NCBI RefSeq assembly: GCF_040730185.1
Contig: NZ_CP160402.1
Location: 558,001-622,000, forward strand
Direction: 5' to 3'
DNA length: 64,000 bases
Source of the DNA: Streptomyces sp. Je 1-332
Lineage (GTDB): Bacteria; Actinomycetota; Actinomycetes; Streptomycetales; Streptomycetaceae
Each line of letters starts with the position of its first letter. The stretch's first letter is position 1. Position numbers and translations under genes: made by a program. The notes beneath the pieces were generated by a model. The model was not told the DNA's origin. It saw nothing but the letters and a program-made list of their open reading frames with translations, and did no database searches. Below are positions 40,261-48,451 of this stretch, piece after piece.

Positions 40261-40570
40261 GCCCGCGCCACCGACCGCACGGGAGTCACGGCCCCGCCGG
40301 GTCACGATCGACCCCGAGGGCCCCCTGCTCGTCGAGGGGCCCGTCGAAGTGGTCGCGGAGGACGGCAGCGTGATCGCTTCCCGGCGCTTCACGGCCGCGA
40401 TCTGCACGTGCCGCCGCAGCCGGACCTATCCGTGGTGCGACACCAGTCATCGCCGCCGCGTGAAGACCGAGGACAACGCCTCGTCGCCCACCGACACCGA
40501 CACCGACACCGACACCAACACCAAGGATGCCGAGAACACCACGGGGGAGGAAGCACCCGATGTCCGTTGA
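40244..40570 (+). CDS. CDGSH iron-sulfur domain protein
   Basis: 108 residues from GTG 40244. Single CDGSH motif: Cys-Thr-Cys, Ser, then PWCDTSH, giving the 3Cys-1His ligands of a redox-active or transferable [2Fe-2S] cluster. The barrel before it reads GPLLVEGPVEVVAEDGSVIASRRFTAA. The C-terminal tail is disordered: an acidic (TD)n tract from a 6-bp DNA repeat, then an acidic end. It overlaps the methyltransferase by 17 bp and the diiron-enzyme gene by 11 bp, so it probably supplies electrons or iron to the latter. Confidence 0.88.
   Translation: MPNAPEPAPPTARESRPRRVTIDPEGPLLVEGPVEVVAEDGSVIASRRFTAAICTCRRSRTYPWCDTSHRRRVKTEDNASSPTDTDTDTDTNTKDAENTTGEEAPDVR
40490..40525 (+). repeat. Hexanucleotide tandem repeat in the CDGSH gene
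   Basis: Four ACCGAC units (40490-40513) followed by ACCAAC and ACCAAG. The unit is two codons, so copy-number change alters only the length of a Thr-Asp tail and keeps the frame. Confidence 0.85.
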
Positions 40571-41606
40571 GAACCAGGTCGCCCCCGACGGCGTCCGCGA
40601 GTCGCGCCACACGAGCCCCGACCTGCCCGAGCCCCGCGGCCCGCTGTCCCGCCTCGTGATCAGCACGCTGCGCTCCGGCGGGAGCTCCGGTCCGCTGCCC
40701 CTCGACACGCACGACGCCGACCCGTACGGGGACGACCTCCAGCTCGCTCTCTACACGCTGTACGAGCTGCACTACCAAGGCTTCGACGGGGTCCGCGAGG
40801 ACCTCGAATGGGATCCCGAGCTTCTTGGTCTGCGCCGCGCGCTCGAAGGGCGCTTCCTCCACGCCCTGCGCGCCAACTGCCGTTCCACGGACAGCGCCGA
40901 ACGCGCCCTGGCCGACCTCCTGGTGGAACCCATCGGTCACAGCGACGCCAGTGTCAGCCACCACCTCCAACGCGACGGCGAGCTGTGGCAGTTGAGGGAG
41001 TACGCGGCCGCGCGCTCGCTGTACCACCTCAAGGAGGCCGACCCGCACGCCTGGGTCATCCCCCGGCTGCACGGCCGTGCCAAGGCGGGCATGGTGGCCA
41101 TCGAGTTCGACGAGTTCGGGGCCGGGCGCGCCGAGGACATCCACGCCCGGCTCTTCGCCGATCTCATGGCGGACCTCTCGTTGGAGACGGCGTACGGCTA
41201 CTACCTGGACGCCGCTCCCGCCGAGGCGCTCGCGACGGTCAATCTGATGTCCCTGCTCGGCCTGCACCGGGCGTTGCGTGGCTCGCTGGTCGGACACTTC
41301 GCCGCCGTCGAGGTGACCTCCTCGCCGGGGTCGCGGCGGCTGGCGAAGGCCATGCGCAGGTGCGGCGCAGGGCAGGCGGCCGAGCGGTTCTACGACGAGC
41401 ATGTGGAGGCCGACGCCGTTCATGAGCAGGTGGTGCGCCGTGACGTGATCGGCGGCCTGCTCGCGAGCGAACCCGGCCTCGAGGCCGACGTGGTCTTCGG
41501 CATCGAGGCGACGGGCTTCCTGGAGGACCGCCTGGGCGCACGGCTTCTGGCCGCCTGGCGCGACGAACGCAGCGCCCTGCGCGCGCCGTTGGCGGCGGCA
41601 GGCTGA
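40560..41606 (+). CDS. Iron-containing redox enzyme, haem-oxygenase-like diiron oxidase family
   Basis: 348 residues from ATG 40560, with GGGGGAGGAAG 7-17 bases upstream. All-helical. Motifs expected for the HDO fold: LYELHYQGF (near 72), LREYAAARSLYHLKEADPHAWVIPRL (Glu/His), VAIEFDEFGAGRAEDIHARLF (acidic/His ligands near 190) and ERFYDEHVEADAVHEQVVRRDVIGGL (two His and acidic residues near 290), which give a complete set of possible diiron ligands. Members oxidise fatty acids or amino acids in natural-product pathways. Operon with a CDGSH protein and methyltransferase points to oxidation followed by methylation; substrate unknown. Confidence 0.82.
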   Translation: MSVENQVAPDGVRESRHTSPDLPEPRGPLSRLVISTLRSGGSSGPLPLDTHDADPYGDDLQLALYTLYELHYQGFDGVREDLEWDPELLGLRRALEGRFLHALRANCRSTDSAERALADLLVEPIGHSDASVSHHLQRDGELWQLREYAAARSLYHLKEADPHAWVIPRLHGRAKAGMVAIEFDEFGAGRAEDIHARLFADLMADLSLETAYGYYLDAAPAEALATVNLMSLLGLHRALRGSLVGHFAAVEVTSSPGSRRLAKAMRRCGAGQAAERFYDEHVEADAVHEQVVRRDVIGGLLASEPGLEADVVFGIEATGFLEDRLGARLLAAWRDERSALRAPLAAAG

Positions 41607-41613
41607 CGCGGGG

Positions 41614-42672
41614 TCACCTCCCCCGGTCGGCCTCGGCCTCCCCGCGCACTCTGCCGATCTGGGTCAGTGCCTCCCGCAGGCTGGTGGGCCGCAGCGCGCC
41701 ACGCACCGCGGGGCCCGCCCACCCGGGCCCGGCGAGCATGACCACCGGGCGGCCGCGGGCGCCGCGCATCCCCCACCGGGTGTCGGCGATGTGCCGGGCC
41801 AGCGGGACGCTCGCGGTGGAGCGGGCCTGGGCCCACAGCACGACGACGGCCGGACCCGTTCTGCGCACGGCTGCCGAGACCGCTTCGACCGGCACGGCCG
41901 CCCCGAACATGCGTTGTGGGACGCCGAGTTCACCCAACGCCGCGCTGAGCGCCTCCAGCGGGAGTGAGTGCTGTTCACCCGGTACGCAGGCCAGGACGAG
42001 GGGCGCTTCGGCGGCGGACGCGCCGCCCGGCTGGGCCGGAGCGGTCGGAGCGGTCGGGGCCGTGGCACAGCGGTGCAGGGTCCGGGAGACGTGCCAGGAG
42101 AGCAGATGCTCGACCTCCACGTAACGGTCGCCGGCCTCCTCCCATTTACGGCCCACCGCGTGCAGCGTCGGCACCATCACCTCCTGCCACGCGGTGACCA
42201 GACTGTGGCTCTCCACCGCGTCGGCCAGCAGGTCCTGCAGGGTGGGGGCGTCGAGCCGTACAGCGGCGCGCGAGAGGCCGCGTCGCCGGCGCACGAACGT
42301 GTCGGGCGGCTGTTTCGGGGCGGGGCGCGCGGGCTGTCGCTGACGCTGACGCGGCAGGGCGTCCTGGCGGGGCTGTTGGGCGCCGGGTTCGGCACCGCCG
42401 CCGTGGTCGAGCAGCTTGAGCGCCTCGTGCGCCGCCTCGGCCGGGGGTACCCCCGAGGAGGTCAGGCGACCCATCTCCTCCACCATGGCGACGTCACGCT
42501 CGGACCAGCGCCGATGGCGCCCGGGATCGCGCCGGGCAGGCCCGAGTCCGTACCTGCGGTCCCAGGTCCGCAACGTCGTCGGCGACACCCCGAGCCGCCG
42601 CGCCAGGGCGCCGGTGGTGAGTCCGGTGACCGTCGAATCGCTGCCCTGACCGCGGCGTCGCCCCTCGCTCAT
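41614..42672 (-). CDS. litR: MerR-family regulator with B12-binding-like C-terminal domain (LitR/CarH-like)
   Basis: 352 residues from ATG 42672. N-terminal MerR helix-turn-helix: TGALARRLGVSPTTLRTWDRRYGLGPARRDPGRHRRW. A Gln/Arg/Pro-rich linker (about 95-130) precedes a helical cap domain (LVTAWQEVMVPTLHAVGRKWEEAGDRYVEVEHLLSWHVSR) and a Rossmann-like cobalamin domain with PGEQHSLPLEAL, where His fits the lower cobalt ligand. In LitR/CarH this domain binds adenosylcobalamin and senses light. It is divergent from an ECF sigma-factor gene, the same arrangement as litR-litS of Streptomyces coelicolor. No carotenoid genes are in the window. The start lacks a ribosome site. Confidence 0.8.
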   Translation of the reverse strand: MSEGRRRGQGSDSTVTGLTTGALARRLGVSPTTLRTWDRRYGLGPARRDPGRHRRWSERDVAMVEEMGRLTSSGVPPAEAAHEALKLLDHGGGAEPGAQQPRQDALPRQRQRQPARPAPKQPPDTFVRRRRGLSRAAVRLDAPTLQDLLADAVESHSLVTAWQEVMVPTLHAVGRKWEEAGDRYVEVEHLLSWHVSRTLHRCATAPTAPTAPAQPGGASAAEAPLVLACVPGEQHSLPLEALSAALGELGVPQRMFGAAVPVEAVSAAVRRTGPAVVVLWAQARSTASVPLARHIADTRWGMRGARGRPVVMLAGPGWAGPAVRGALRPTSLREALTQIGRVRGEAEADRGR

Positions 42673-42826
42673 CCGGCCACGATACGACGCACGAACGATC
42701 CAAGTTGCCGTGCGCGAGCGGCTGTTCCAAGGATGACCGGATCGCGGAGACGGTGACGGCGAGGCTGCCCGTTTCCGTTCGGTCGTACGGCGATCGCGAT
42801 CGCCGGGAGGAGTTGACGGGACGCCA
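42673..42826. promoter_or_regulatory. Divergent promoter region of the litR/litS-like pair
   Basis: 154 bp. TCCAAG occurs twice in direct orientation at 42699 and 42726 (27 bp apart). The palindrome GGCGATCGCGATCGCC spans 42789-42804, just before the GGGAGGAG ribosome site of the sigma-factor gene. Either could be a regulator site. Confidence 0.35.
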
Positions 42827-43399
42827 ATGAGCACACTGGCGCCACAGCAGGCGCGAGTCCCCGCCCCGGACGCCGAGGACGAGGACGAGGACGAGGCGAG
42901 CCTCGCGGCGGTGTACCGCCGGTGGGGGCCCCTGGTGCACGCCCTGGCCCAACGCTCGCTCGGGGACAGTCGTGAGGCGGAGGACATCACGCAGCAGGTG
43001 TTCCTCGCCGCGTGGCGCTGCCGGGCGGGATACCACCCCGAACTCGGCAGCCCGGCAGCGTGGTTGACCGGGATCACACGGCACAGGATCGCCGACGCGC
43101 TCCATGCGCGCGCCCGACGGGCGGCGCTCGTCGAGGGTGCGGGGGCGCAGTACGCCACCATGCGTCACCGCGCCCAGGAGGGCATGGACCTCGCGCTCGA
43201 CCGGACGCTGATGACGCAGGAGCTTGCGAGGCTGCCGGCGCCGCAGCGGACGGTGCTGCGCCTGGCGTTCTACGAGGACCTGAGCCATCCGCAGATCGCC
43301 GAGCGCACCGGCTGGCCGCTGGGCACGGTCAAGAGCCATGCCCGGCGCGGCTTGCGTGGTCTGCGGCTCCGCCTGGAGGACGTACAGGACGGCGGCTGA
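42827..43399 (+). CDS. ECF RNA polymerase sigma factor (LitS-like)
   Basis: 190 residues from ATG 42827; GGGAGGAG lies 14 bases upstream, a long spacing. Region 2: SLGDSREAEDITQQVFLAAWR and AWLTGITRHRIADALHARARR. Region 4: LARLPAPQRTVLRLAFYEDLSHPQIAERTGWPLGTVKSHARRGLRGLR. An acidic tract DAEDEDEDE lies near the N-terminus. Divergence from the LitR-like gene suggests a light-induced sigma factor as in Streptomyces coelicolor. No anti-sigma factor is adjacent. Confidence 0.88.
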   Translation: MSTLAPQQARVPAPDAEDEDEDEASLAAVYRRWGPLVHALAQRSLGDSREAEDITQQVFLAAWRCRAGYHPELGSPAAWLTGITRHRIADALHARARRAALVEGAGAQYATMRHRAQEGMDLALDRTLMTQELARLPAPQRTVLRLAFYEDLSHPQIAERTGWPLGTVKSHARRGLRGLRLRLEDVQDGG

Positions 43400-43517
43400 G
43401 AAATTCTCGGGCGCGGGTGCATCCATGGGCGCTGTTTCGACCGAAGCAAGAAGTGGCTCGTGGTGACCGTCATTGAGCCTGAGGTCGGCAGGTCCGCCCG
43501 GACCCTGCATCCTGCCG

Positions 43518-43545
43518 GCCTCAGCGGAGTCGGTGCCGCTGAGGC
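43518..43545. terminator. Hairpin 1 between convergent genes
   Basis: GCCTCAGCGG (43518-43527) and CCGCTGAGGC (43536-43545) are perfect 10-bp arms. It lies downstream of the sigma-factor gene. Confidence 0.6.
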
Positions 43546-43582
43546 TGTCGTCGTCGCCCCCGAGACGGCGACCGTGCGGGCT

Positions 43583-43615
43583 GTGGGTGGCGCATGTGTC
43601 GGTGGCGCCACCCAC
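43583..43615. terminator. Hairpin 2 between convergent genes
   Basis: GTGGGTGGCGC (43583-43593) and GCGCCACCCAC (43605-43615) are perfect 11-bp arms with an 11-base loop. It can stop transcripts from both the sigma-factor gene and the convergent peptidase gene. Confidence 0.7.
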
Positions 43616-43634
43616 GGTCGGCACCTCACGGCAC

Positions 43635-43669
43635 CCGGCTCACGGCTCCCGGCTCCCGGCTCACGGCTC
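43635..43669 (-). repeat. Second heptamer array (five units)
   Basis: CCGGCTC, ACGGCTC, CCGGCTC, CCGGCTC, ACGGCTC. On the minus strand the consensus is GAGCCGG, a rotation of the CCGGGAG unit at 521-618. It ends 2 bp before the peptidase stop codon, in its 3-prime untranslated region. Confidence 0.85.
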
Positions 43670-43671
43670 CC

Positions 43672-44382
43672 TCAGGCCGCGTATCCCTTCGGCGGGATGA
43701 GGGTGGCCAGCTGGTCGAAGGAGAGCCAGTAGATCTGGTTGCCGCCGAAGGAGGCGGGGTCGGCGATGAGGACCGTGCGATTCGCGTCGTCGTAGCCGAT
43801 GACCGTGAAGTAGTGGTAGATCGTCTGGTCCGACGGATAGCCGGGCGGCTGGTTGCCGGGCGGGGCCACGATGTTGGTCACCAGCGGGTAGTTGTTGTCG
43901 ATGTCCAGGACGATGTCGTTCCACAGCAGGTCCTTCTGCGCCTGCGTGGGCGGGTCGTTCGGCATCTCCTTGGTCTCGTACCAGCCGGTGCCGAGGTTGG
44001 CGTTGAGCACCCCGGTCACCTGGCTGATGTGGTCGGTGCCCGCCTCGGTGGTGCCGAGCTGCGCGGCCAGCGCGCCCTGGCTCGGCGGGGCGATCCTTGC
44101 GGACAGGGCGATGCGGGTGGCGGCGGGCCCGCACCAGTAGCCGGTCTCCTGGACCTGGTAGTCGACCGGGAGCGTGTGTGCGCTCCTGGTCCGGGCACCG
44201 CCGATGCTCAGCCGGGTGCCGGGCTCGTTCTGTCCGCTGACGACCGCGGTGCCGGCTTTCGAGCCGTGGCCGAGGACGGACACGCTGTGCGGGTGGGCGG
44301 GCTCCGCCTGGGCGGCGGCCGGGGTGACGAGGGCGCCGACCGCTGCCACGGCGATCGCGGTGGAGACAAGTCTCTTGCGCAT
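43672..44382 (-). CDS. Secreted C39-like cysteine peptidase
   Basis: 236 residues from ATG 44382, with AGGAGC 5-10 bases upstream. Sec signal peptide (residues 1-27, ending AAAQA). C39-like fold: catalytic Cys in ETGYWCGPAATRIAL, His in YHYFTVIGYDDANR, Asp in LIADPASF. Related Streptomyces proteins are stand-alone exported peptidases rather than parts of transporters. It lies 68 bp downstream of another secreted protein gene on the same strand. Confidence 0.85.
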   Translation of the reverse strand: MRKRLVSTAIAVAAVGALVTPAAAQAEPAHPHSVSVLGHGSKAGTAVVSGQNEPGTRLSIGGARTRSAHTLPVDYQVQETGYWCGPAATRIALSARIAPPSQGALAAQLGTTEAGTDHISQVTGVLNANLGTGWYETKEMPNDPPTQAQKDLLWNDIVLDIDNNYPLVTNIVAPPGNQPPGYPSDQTIYHYFTVIGYDDANRTVLIADPASFGGNQIYWLSFDQLATLIPPKGYAA

Positions 44383-44449
44383 ACGGGCTCCTGGGGTGAG
44401 GGAACGGTGGTGAGAGGCGGGGGTGCGAGATACGGAGAGCGGCCGGGGA

Positions 44450-45130
44450 TCAGGGAATCGGCGGGACCGTGGGCCCTTCCTGGGCGAGCAGGTCGCGGGC
44501 GAACTGTTCCCACTGCGCATAGCGGTCGGGGTAGGCGGAGACCTGGACGGCCTGGCAGACGTCACCCGGGGGCATGGTCTGCCAGCCGTCGATCTGGATG
44601 AGCCCCGGGTTGTTGCCGAAGGGAGCCACCCCGTAGAAGGACTTCGACGAGGTGGCGACGTCGGTGATCTGCTCGGGAGTGCCCCAGCCGGTGCTCGGCC
44701 GCTGCTGGAAGATGCCCAGGGAGTCGTGGTCCACCGGCGTCAGGTAGTTGACGAACTTCGATTCCTGCATGGCGGTCATCAGCGCGATGACCAGGCCCTG
44801 TTCCGGGATCTGCGCACCCTTGCCGACACCGATGACGGTGCGCGCGTTGGCGAGTTCCTCGGGCCCGAGGTCGGCGACTGTCCGGAACGTGCGGCGCAGT
44901 TCGGCATCGGAGGCCTGCTGCAGGGCTCTGGCGGTCGCCCTGTCGACCGAGCCGGTTCGTGGCAGGCCGTGACGCTCCTGGAACCACTTCAGGCCGTGCC
45001 CGGAGGATGCCACGGAGGCCGTGGGCGGCGCGGAGGCCTGGGCCATGCCGGGAACGGCGCAGAGGGTGCCGGCGATGGCGAGCGAGGTGGCCACGGCCGC
45101 GCGGCGGGTGAGGGTACGAGTAGTGCGCAA
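44450..45130 (-). CDS. Secreted protein with transglycosylase-like core
   Basis: 226 residues from TTG 45130, preferred because AAGGAG lies 5 bases before it; GTG 45136 is in frame but directly abuts that site. Signal peptide ends near AQA-SA. A short peptidoglycan-binding-like stretch (GHGLKWFQERHGLPRTGSVDRATARALQQ) is followed by a region with lysozyme/transglycosylase-like features: ALMTAMQESKFVNYL (possible catalytic Glu) and DSLGIFQQRPSTGWGTPEQITD. The core is common in exported Streptomyces cell-wall proteins. Likely cotranscribed with the C39-like peptidase. Confidence 0.75.
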   Translation of the reverse strand: MRTTRTLTRRAAVATSLAIAGTLCAVPGMAQASAPPTASVASSGHGLKWFQERHGLPRTGSVDRATARALQQASDAELRRTFRTVADLGPEELANARTVIGVGKGAQIPEQGLVIALMTAMQESKFVNYLTPVDHDSLGIFQQRPSTGWGTPEQITDVATSSKSFYGVAPFGNNPGLIQIDGWQTMPPGDVCQAVQVSAYPDRYAQWEQFARDLLAQEGPTVPPIP

Positions 45131-45318
45131 CGCCACTCCTTCATCGGATCGTCGATGCGTCCCCCTCCTGCCGCGCGCGGGAGTTCACACGTGGACGCGC
45201 GTCGAACGGCGCGCACGGGGCGGGGTGTTGGGACGCAACGCGGTGGGGGATGCGTGGGCAACAGCCCGGCCAGCCTCCTGGCATGCCCATGCCTGAGGCA
45301 ATCAATGAAAGCCCAGAC

Positions 45319-46302
45319 TTACGACCCGCTGCTGCGCAGCAGCGCGCGCCCTTCCGCCGTCGCGACATGGAGCGAACGCCCCGCCCTGCGGACCGTGGTC
45401 ACCAGGCCCGCGGCGCGCAGCACCTTGACGTGCTGGCTTATGGCCGGGTGGGTGACCGCCAGGAGACGGGCGAGCTCTACGGTGGACGAGCCGGTGCGGG
45501 CCGCTCTGAGGACGGCCGCGCGCGTGTGCCCGATGAGTGGCCCCAGGGCGCCCTCGTCCGGACGGCCGGCGGGTGCGGGGTCGTGCGTCCAGTCCCTCGC
45601 GTGGTCTATGGGATACACCAGGACGGGCGGCAGTTCGCCGTCGGCGAGCGTGACGGGCGTGGGCCAGCAGAAGAACGAGGGCTGCAGAGTGAGCCCTCGC
45701 CCGTCGAGAAGCAGCTCCTGATCCACCGGGTAGTCGACCTCCAACACCGGCGGTCGCCAGCGCAGTTGGGGACCGAGCCCGGCTAGGAGCCCCTCGATTC
45801 CACCGTCGAGGAGGCTGTGCAGGCGGATGATGCGGTCGGCGTCGATCTGCGCGTGGACGCGGGGCCAGAACGGCGCGAGCGCCTCCAGGTGATACGTGTG
45901 AAGTGCTCGCCCCAACTTCCGCAGCGCGGCGGCGTCGCCTCGCGCCAGCGACTCCGTCCAGCCCGGCAGCCGACGGGACGCGGCCACCCGTGACAGGTCG
46001 GTGCGCAGCCGCGGCAGCGGGGTGCGTACGAGGGTGTCGACCGCGGCGTGCAGCGTTTCGCCCGCGCCGTGGGTGGGGGTGAGGAAGTCCGGGGAGCAGC
46101 CGTGCGGCGGCAGGAGCGGCGAAAGGAGTCGGCAGCTCTCCGAGAGACGCGGTCTCGCCCAGCGCCGCCACTCGCCGAACACCCTGGCCCCGTCGCGCCG
46201 TTGCAGCGTCTGTACGCTGTTGCTGATCTCCCAGAGGAAGTCAGGACCCGAGGCCACCCGCACCCGCGCCAGGTCCTCGGCCGTGAAGTACACCCGCAAC
46301 AT
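45319..46302 (-). CDS. ArsR-type winged-helix regulator with DUF5937-like N-terminal domain
   Basis: 327 residues from ATG 46302. The N-terminal 230 residues form an unassigned, mostly helical domain (LRVYFTAEDLARVRVASGPDFLWEI at the start; PVLEVDYPVDQELLLDGRGL, PSFFCWPTPVTL later), typical of large actinobacterial ArsR-like proteins. The C-terminal winged helix reads GSSTVELARLLAVTHPAISQHVKVLRAAGLV. Target unknown; no divergent partner is obvious. Confidence 0.82.
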   Translation of the reverse strand: MLRVYFTAEDLARVRVASGPDFLWEISNSVQTLQRRDGARVFGEWRRWARPRLSESCRLLSPLLPPHGCSPDFLTPTHGAGETLHAAVDTLVRTPLPRLRTDLSRVAASRRLPGWTESLARGDAAALRKLGRALHTYHLEALAPFWPRVHAQIDADRIIRLHSLLDGGIEGLLAGLGPQLRWRPPVLEVDYPVDQELLLDGRGLTLQPSFFCWPTPVTLADGELPPVLVYPIDHARDWTHDPAPAGRPDEGALGPLIGHTRAAVLRAARTGSSTVELARLLAVTHPAISQHVKVLRAAGLVTTVRRAGRSLHVATAEGRALLRSSGS

Positions 46303-46434
46303 GGCCCACCTCTCCCCCGTGTGTCCCTTCGCCCCCTTGCGGCAGGCCTCCAGGCGAACGTCGCAAGGCAGTTGCTGTCAAGACGCCCGCGGTCGCCGGC
46401 GCTCTCGTGGGGCCACATGACTGCGTACTCCTCG

Positions 46435-47001
46435 TCAGTCGTAGTCCCCGGAAGGCAGCGGCCAGGTCCGTACCGCTGTCGTGAAGGACGCGGCGGGGCA
46501 CACCGTGCTCCATGCCTGCTGAAAGCGTGCGTGCGCCCGACCGTCCATGCCCGTGAAGCGGCAACGCAAGCGGCGGCCTTGACGGATGTGGAGGTGCAGG
46601 ACGGCCGACCCGTCGCCAGGACTGTCGGGCTCCTGAAACGGCGTGACCACCAGGTGCACCCGGCTGACCGAGGCCGCCGGGATCTCCACCGCCCGCCCGA
46701 CGGCCCTGCGCAGTCTCAAGGCGACCCGCTCGCCGGGGACCATACGCACCTCGACGACGGCGCGGCTGTCGCGCACCCAATGGACGCCCACAGGCAGCGC
46801 GACGAGCAGCAGGCAGCCCATGACCACGGCGGCGCCGACGTGTTCGTCGGCGGCGAGCAGCAGGCCACCGAGAGCGAGCCCCGCCCCGACCGTGACCGCG
46901 GCGCTCGGTATCCGGCGCCGCAGGTGCCCGTCCCGGTCCGCGGCGCGCCAAAGGATCTCGCCGTTCGCGGCGGCAGCATCGACATCGTCGTCATCCCGCA
47001 T
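46435..47001 (-). CDS. Membrane protein with PH-like domain, uncharacterised
   Basis: 188 residues from ATG 47001, which has no good ribosome site. N-terminal MRDDDDVDAAAANGEI is acidic. Two adjacent membrane segments (about 38-75) are followed by a soluble beta-rich part (EVRMVPGERVALRL, AVEIPAASVSRVHLVVTPF, CRFTGMDGRAHARFQQAW) resembling PH-like domains of small bacterial membrane proteins. Divergent from the TIGR04222-like gene. Function unknown. Confidence 0.65.
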   Translation of the reverse strand: MRDDDDVDAAAANGEILWRAADRDGHLRRRIPSAAVTVGAGLALGGLLLAADEHVGAAVVMGCLLLVALPVGVHWVRDSRAVVEVRMVPGERVALRLRRAVGRAVEIPAASVSRVHLVVTPFQEPDSPGDGSAVLHLHIRQGRRLRCRFTGMDGRAHARFQQAWSTVCPAASFTTAVRTWPLPSGDYD

Positions 47002-47145
47002 GCGGACATGATGACCGCGGGACCTGACGGCACCAATGGGGCCGCCACCCTCAAGTTTTGCTCTGAAACCGCGCGGGCGACGGATGTGCGCTGTCGCCGT
47101 CGGGCACCACAGCCGAAAGACGGGGTGTCCGGAGGGGGTGTGGGC

Positions 47146-47733
47146 ATGCGGATGTACTTGAGGCGGGCCACGACGAAGGCGGGGGCGCGGCGGGCCCTTG
47201 GCGTGTACGAGGTCGCGTATCTGGCGGGCGGGCCGCGGCGGGTGGTGGAGTGCGCGGTGATCGCGCTGGCCGAGCGCGAACTGGTCAGGCTCAGGGCTTC
47301 CCGGATCCGCGCGGTGCACGGCGAGTTGGCCGCGCACCCGGTCGAGCTCGCCCTGGTCACGGCGTGCCCGCACGGCCGCAGCACGGCGTCCGTGTGCGCG
47401 GATCTGCAGGAGTCCCCCGAAGTGACGCAGATCGGTGACCGGCTCGCCGACTGGGGCCTGGTGACCAGGACCAGGCATCAGCTGACCCGGGCCGGCAGGC
47501 AGCGGCTCCGGGCGGCGGAGCAGGACGCTGGCCTCCCGGCGTACGTGTGCGGCGGCCCCGAGGTCCTCCCGAAGGGGACGGTACGGCGCGGCGTCATGGA
47601 GGCGCAGCTGGTTCCGTCCGGCCTGGGCCGGGCCATGATCCGCATGGCCAAAGCCCTTGAGCACGGCTCGGACTCCGATCACGCCGACTCGGGCTCCGGC
47701 TGCGGAGGAGGCGGCGGGGGCGGGGGCGAATGA
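47146..47733 (+). CDS. TIGR04222-like domain protein
   Basis: 195 residues from ATG 47146; GGAGGGGG lies about 8-15 bases upstream. The stretches LGVYEVAYLAGGPRRVVECAVIALAERELVRL and HPVELALVTAC, then RLADWGLVTRTRHQLTRAGRQRL, follow the pattern of TIGR04222, usually found in membrane proteins; here no membrane segment is present. The C-terminus is a Ser/Asp/Gly tail ending in eight Gly. Confidence 0.7.
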   Translation: MRMYLRRATTKAGARRALGVYEVAYLAGGPRRVVECAVIALAERELVRLRASRIRAVHGELAAHPVELALVTACPHGRSTASVCADLQESPEVTQIGDRLADWGLVTRTRHQLTRAGRQRLRAAEQDAGLPAYVCGGPEVLPKGTVRRGVMEAQLVPSGLGRAMIRMAKALEHGSDSDHADSGSGCGGGGGGGGE

Positions 47734-47763
47734 GGCGTGCCCCCGCCCTCGACCGGCGTGTGG

Positions 47764-48438
47764 TCAGGGCTGCTGGGGCACGTTCAGGACGAAGTCGAAG
47801 TCGGCCTCCTTCGCGTTTCCGACGGTACGTACGTCCATGAGCAGCCGGGCGTCGAAGATCGGGTCCGTGTTGTTGCGCGGCTCACCGGGGAAGTACAACT
47901 GGGTCGTGAGAACCGGGCGTCCCGGGGCCTGCACCTTGACGTGCAGGTGCCGGGTGCGGCCCGGATAGAGGCCGGGCACGATCGTGGTGAGCCTGAACGC
48001 GCCGTTGGCGTCGGTGAATTGGTGCCCTCGGAAGCGGAAGCCCGTGTTGTCGTACGTCCCGTAGGTGTCGGCCTGCCAGAAGTCCATCAGGACCCGGGGT
48101 ATCGGCCGGCAGGCGCGTCCGAAGACGTAGCCGGTGACGGTGAGCCGTGTGCCCGGTGTGCCGGGCTGCAGGAGCGAGGTGCGCCGGGGCGAGTTGGGTT
48201 TGAAGTACGGACCCTCCATCTGCGGTGGCGTCGGGTCGTCGCCGTCGTCGCAGGCCGGGGTCGCCTCGGGCACCACGCCCCGCTCGCCTGCGGTCCGCGC
48301 CAGTGCAGGGACTCCCATGAAGGCGACGGGCAGGGACATGCTCACGGCGGCGGCCGCTCTCAGGACGGTCTTGCGGCTGGGACCGCTGTCGCCGGTTTGC
48401 TTCGGCCTGTTTGCCCCGGTGCCGATCTCGCGCTCCAT
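47764..48438 (-). CDS. Exported intradiol ring-cleavage dioxygenase-like protein
   Basis: 224 residues from ATG 48438, with AGGAGG 4-9 bases upstream. N-terminal export signal (SRKTVLRAAAAVSMSLPVAF, possibly Tat with RK). Intradiol fold: MEGPYFKPNSPRR, LMDFWQADTYGTYDN and PGLYPGRTRHLHVKV, which place the two Tyr and two His ligands of non-haem Fe(III). Intracellular members open catechol or protocatechuate; exported ones are poorly studied. Located downstream of an AraC-type regulator on the opposite reading order (regulator ends toward... same strand, 69 bp upstream), with a G-rich repeat between. Confidence 0.85.
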   Translation of the reverse strand: MEREIGTGANRPKQTGDSGPSRKTVLRAAAAVSMSLPVAFMGVPALARTAGERGVVPEATPACDDGDDPTPPQMEGPYFKPNSPRRTSLLQPGTPGTRLTVTGYVFGRACRPIPRVLMDFWQADTYGTYDNTGFRFRGHQFTDANGAFRLTTIVPGLYPGRTRHLHVKVQAPGRPVLTTQLYFPGEPRNNTDPIFDARLLMDVRTVGNAKEADFDFVLNVPQQP

Positions 48439-48451
48439 CGCTCCTCCTGAA

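Noticed and set aside
40244..40570. Hexamer repeat in the CDGSH gene as a phase switch
   Set aside because: The unit is 6 bp, so copy changes cannot shift the frame and only change a disordered tail.
44450..45130. Possible RiPP cluster made by the C39-like peptidase and neighbours
   Set aside because: The C39-like protein is secreted and has no ABC transporter; no precursor peptide with a double-glycine leader or maturation enzyme is nearby.
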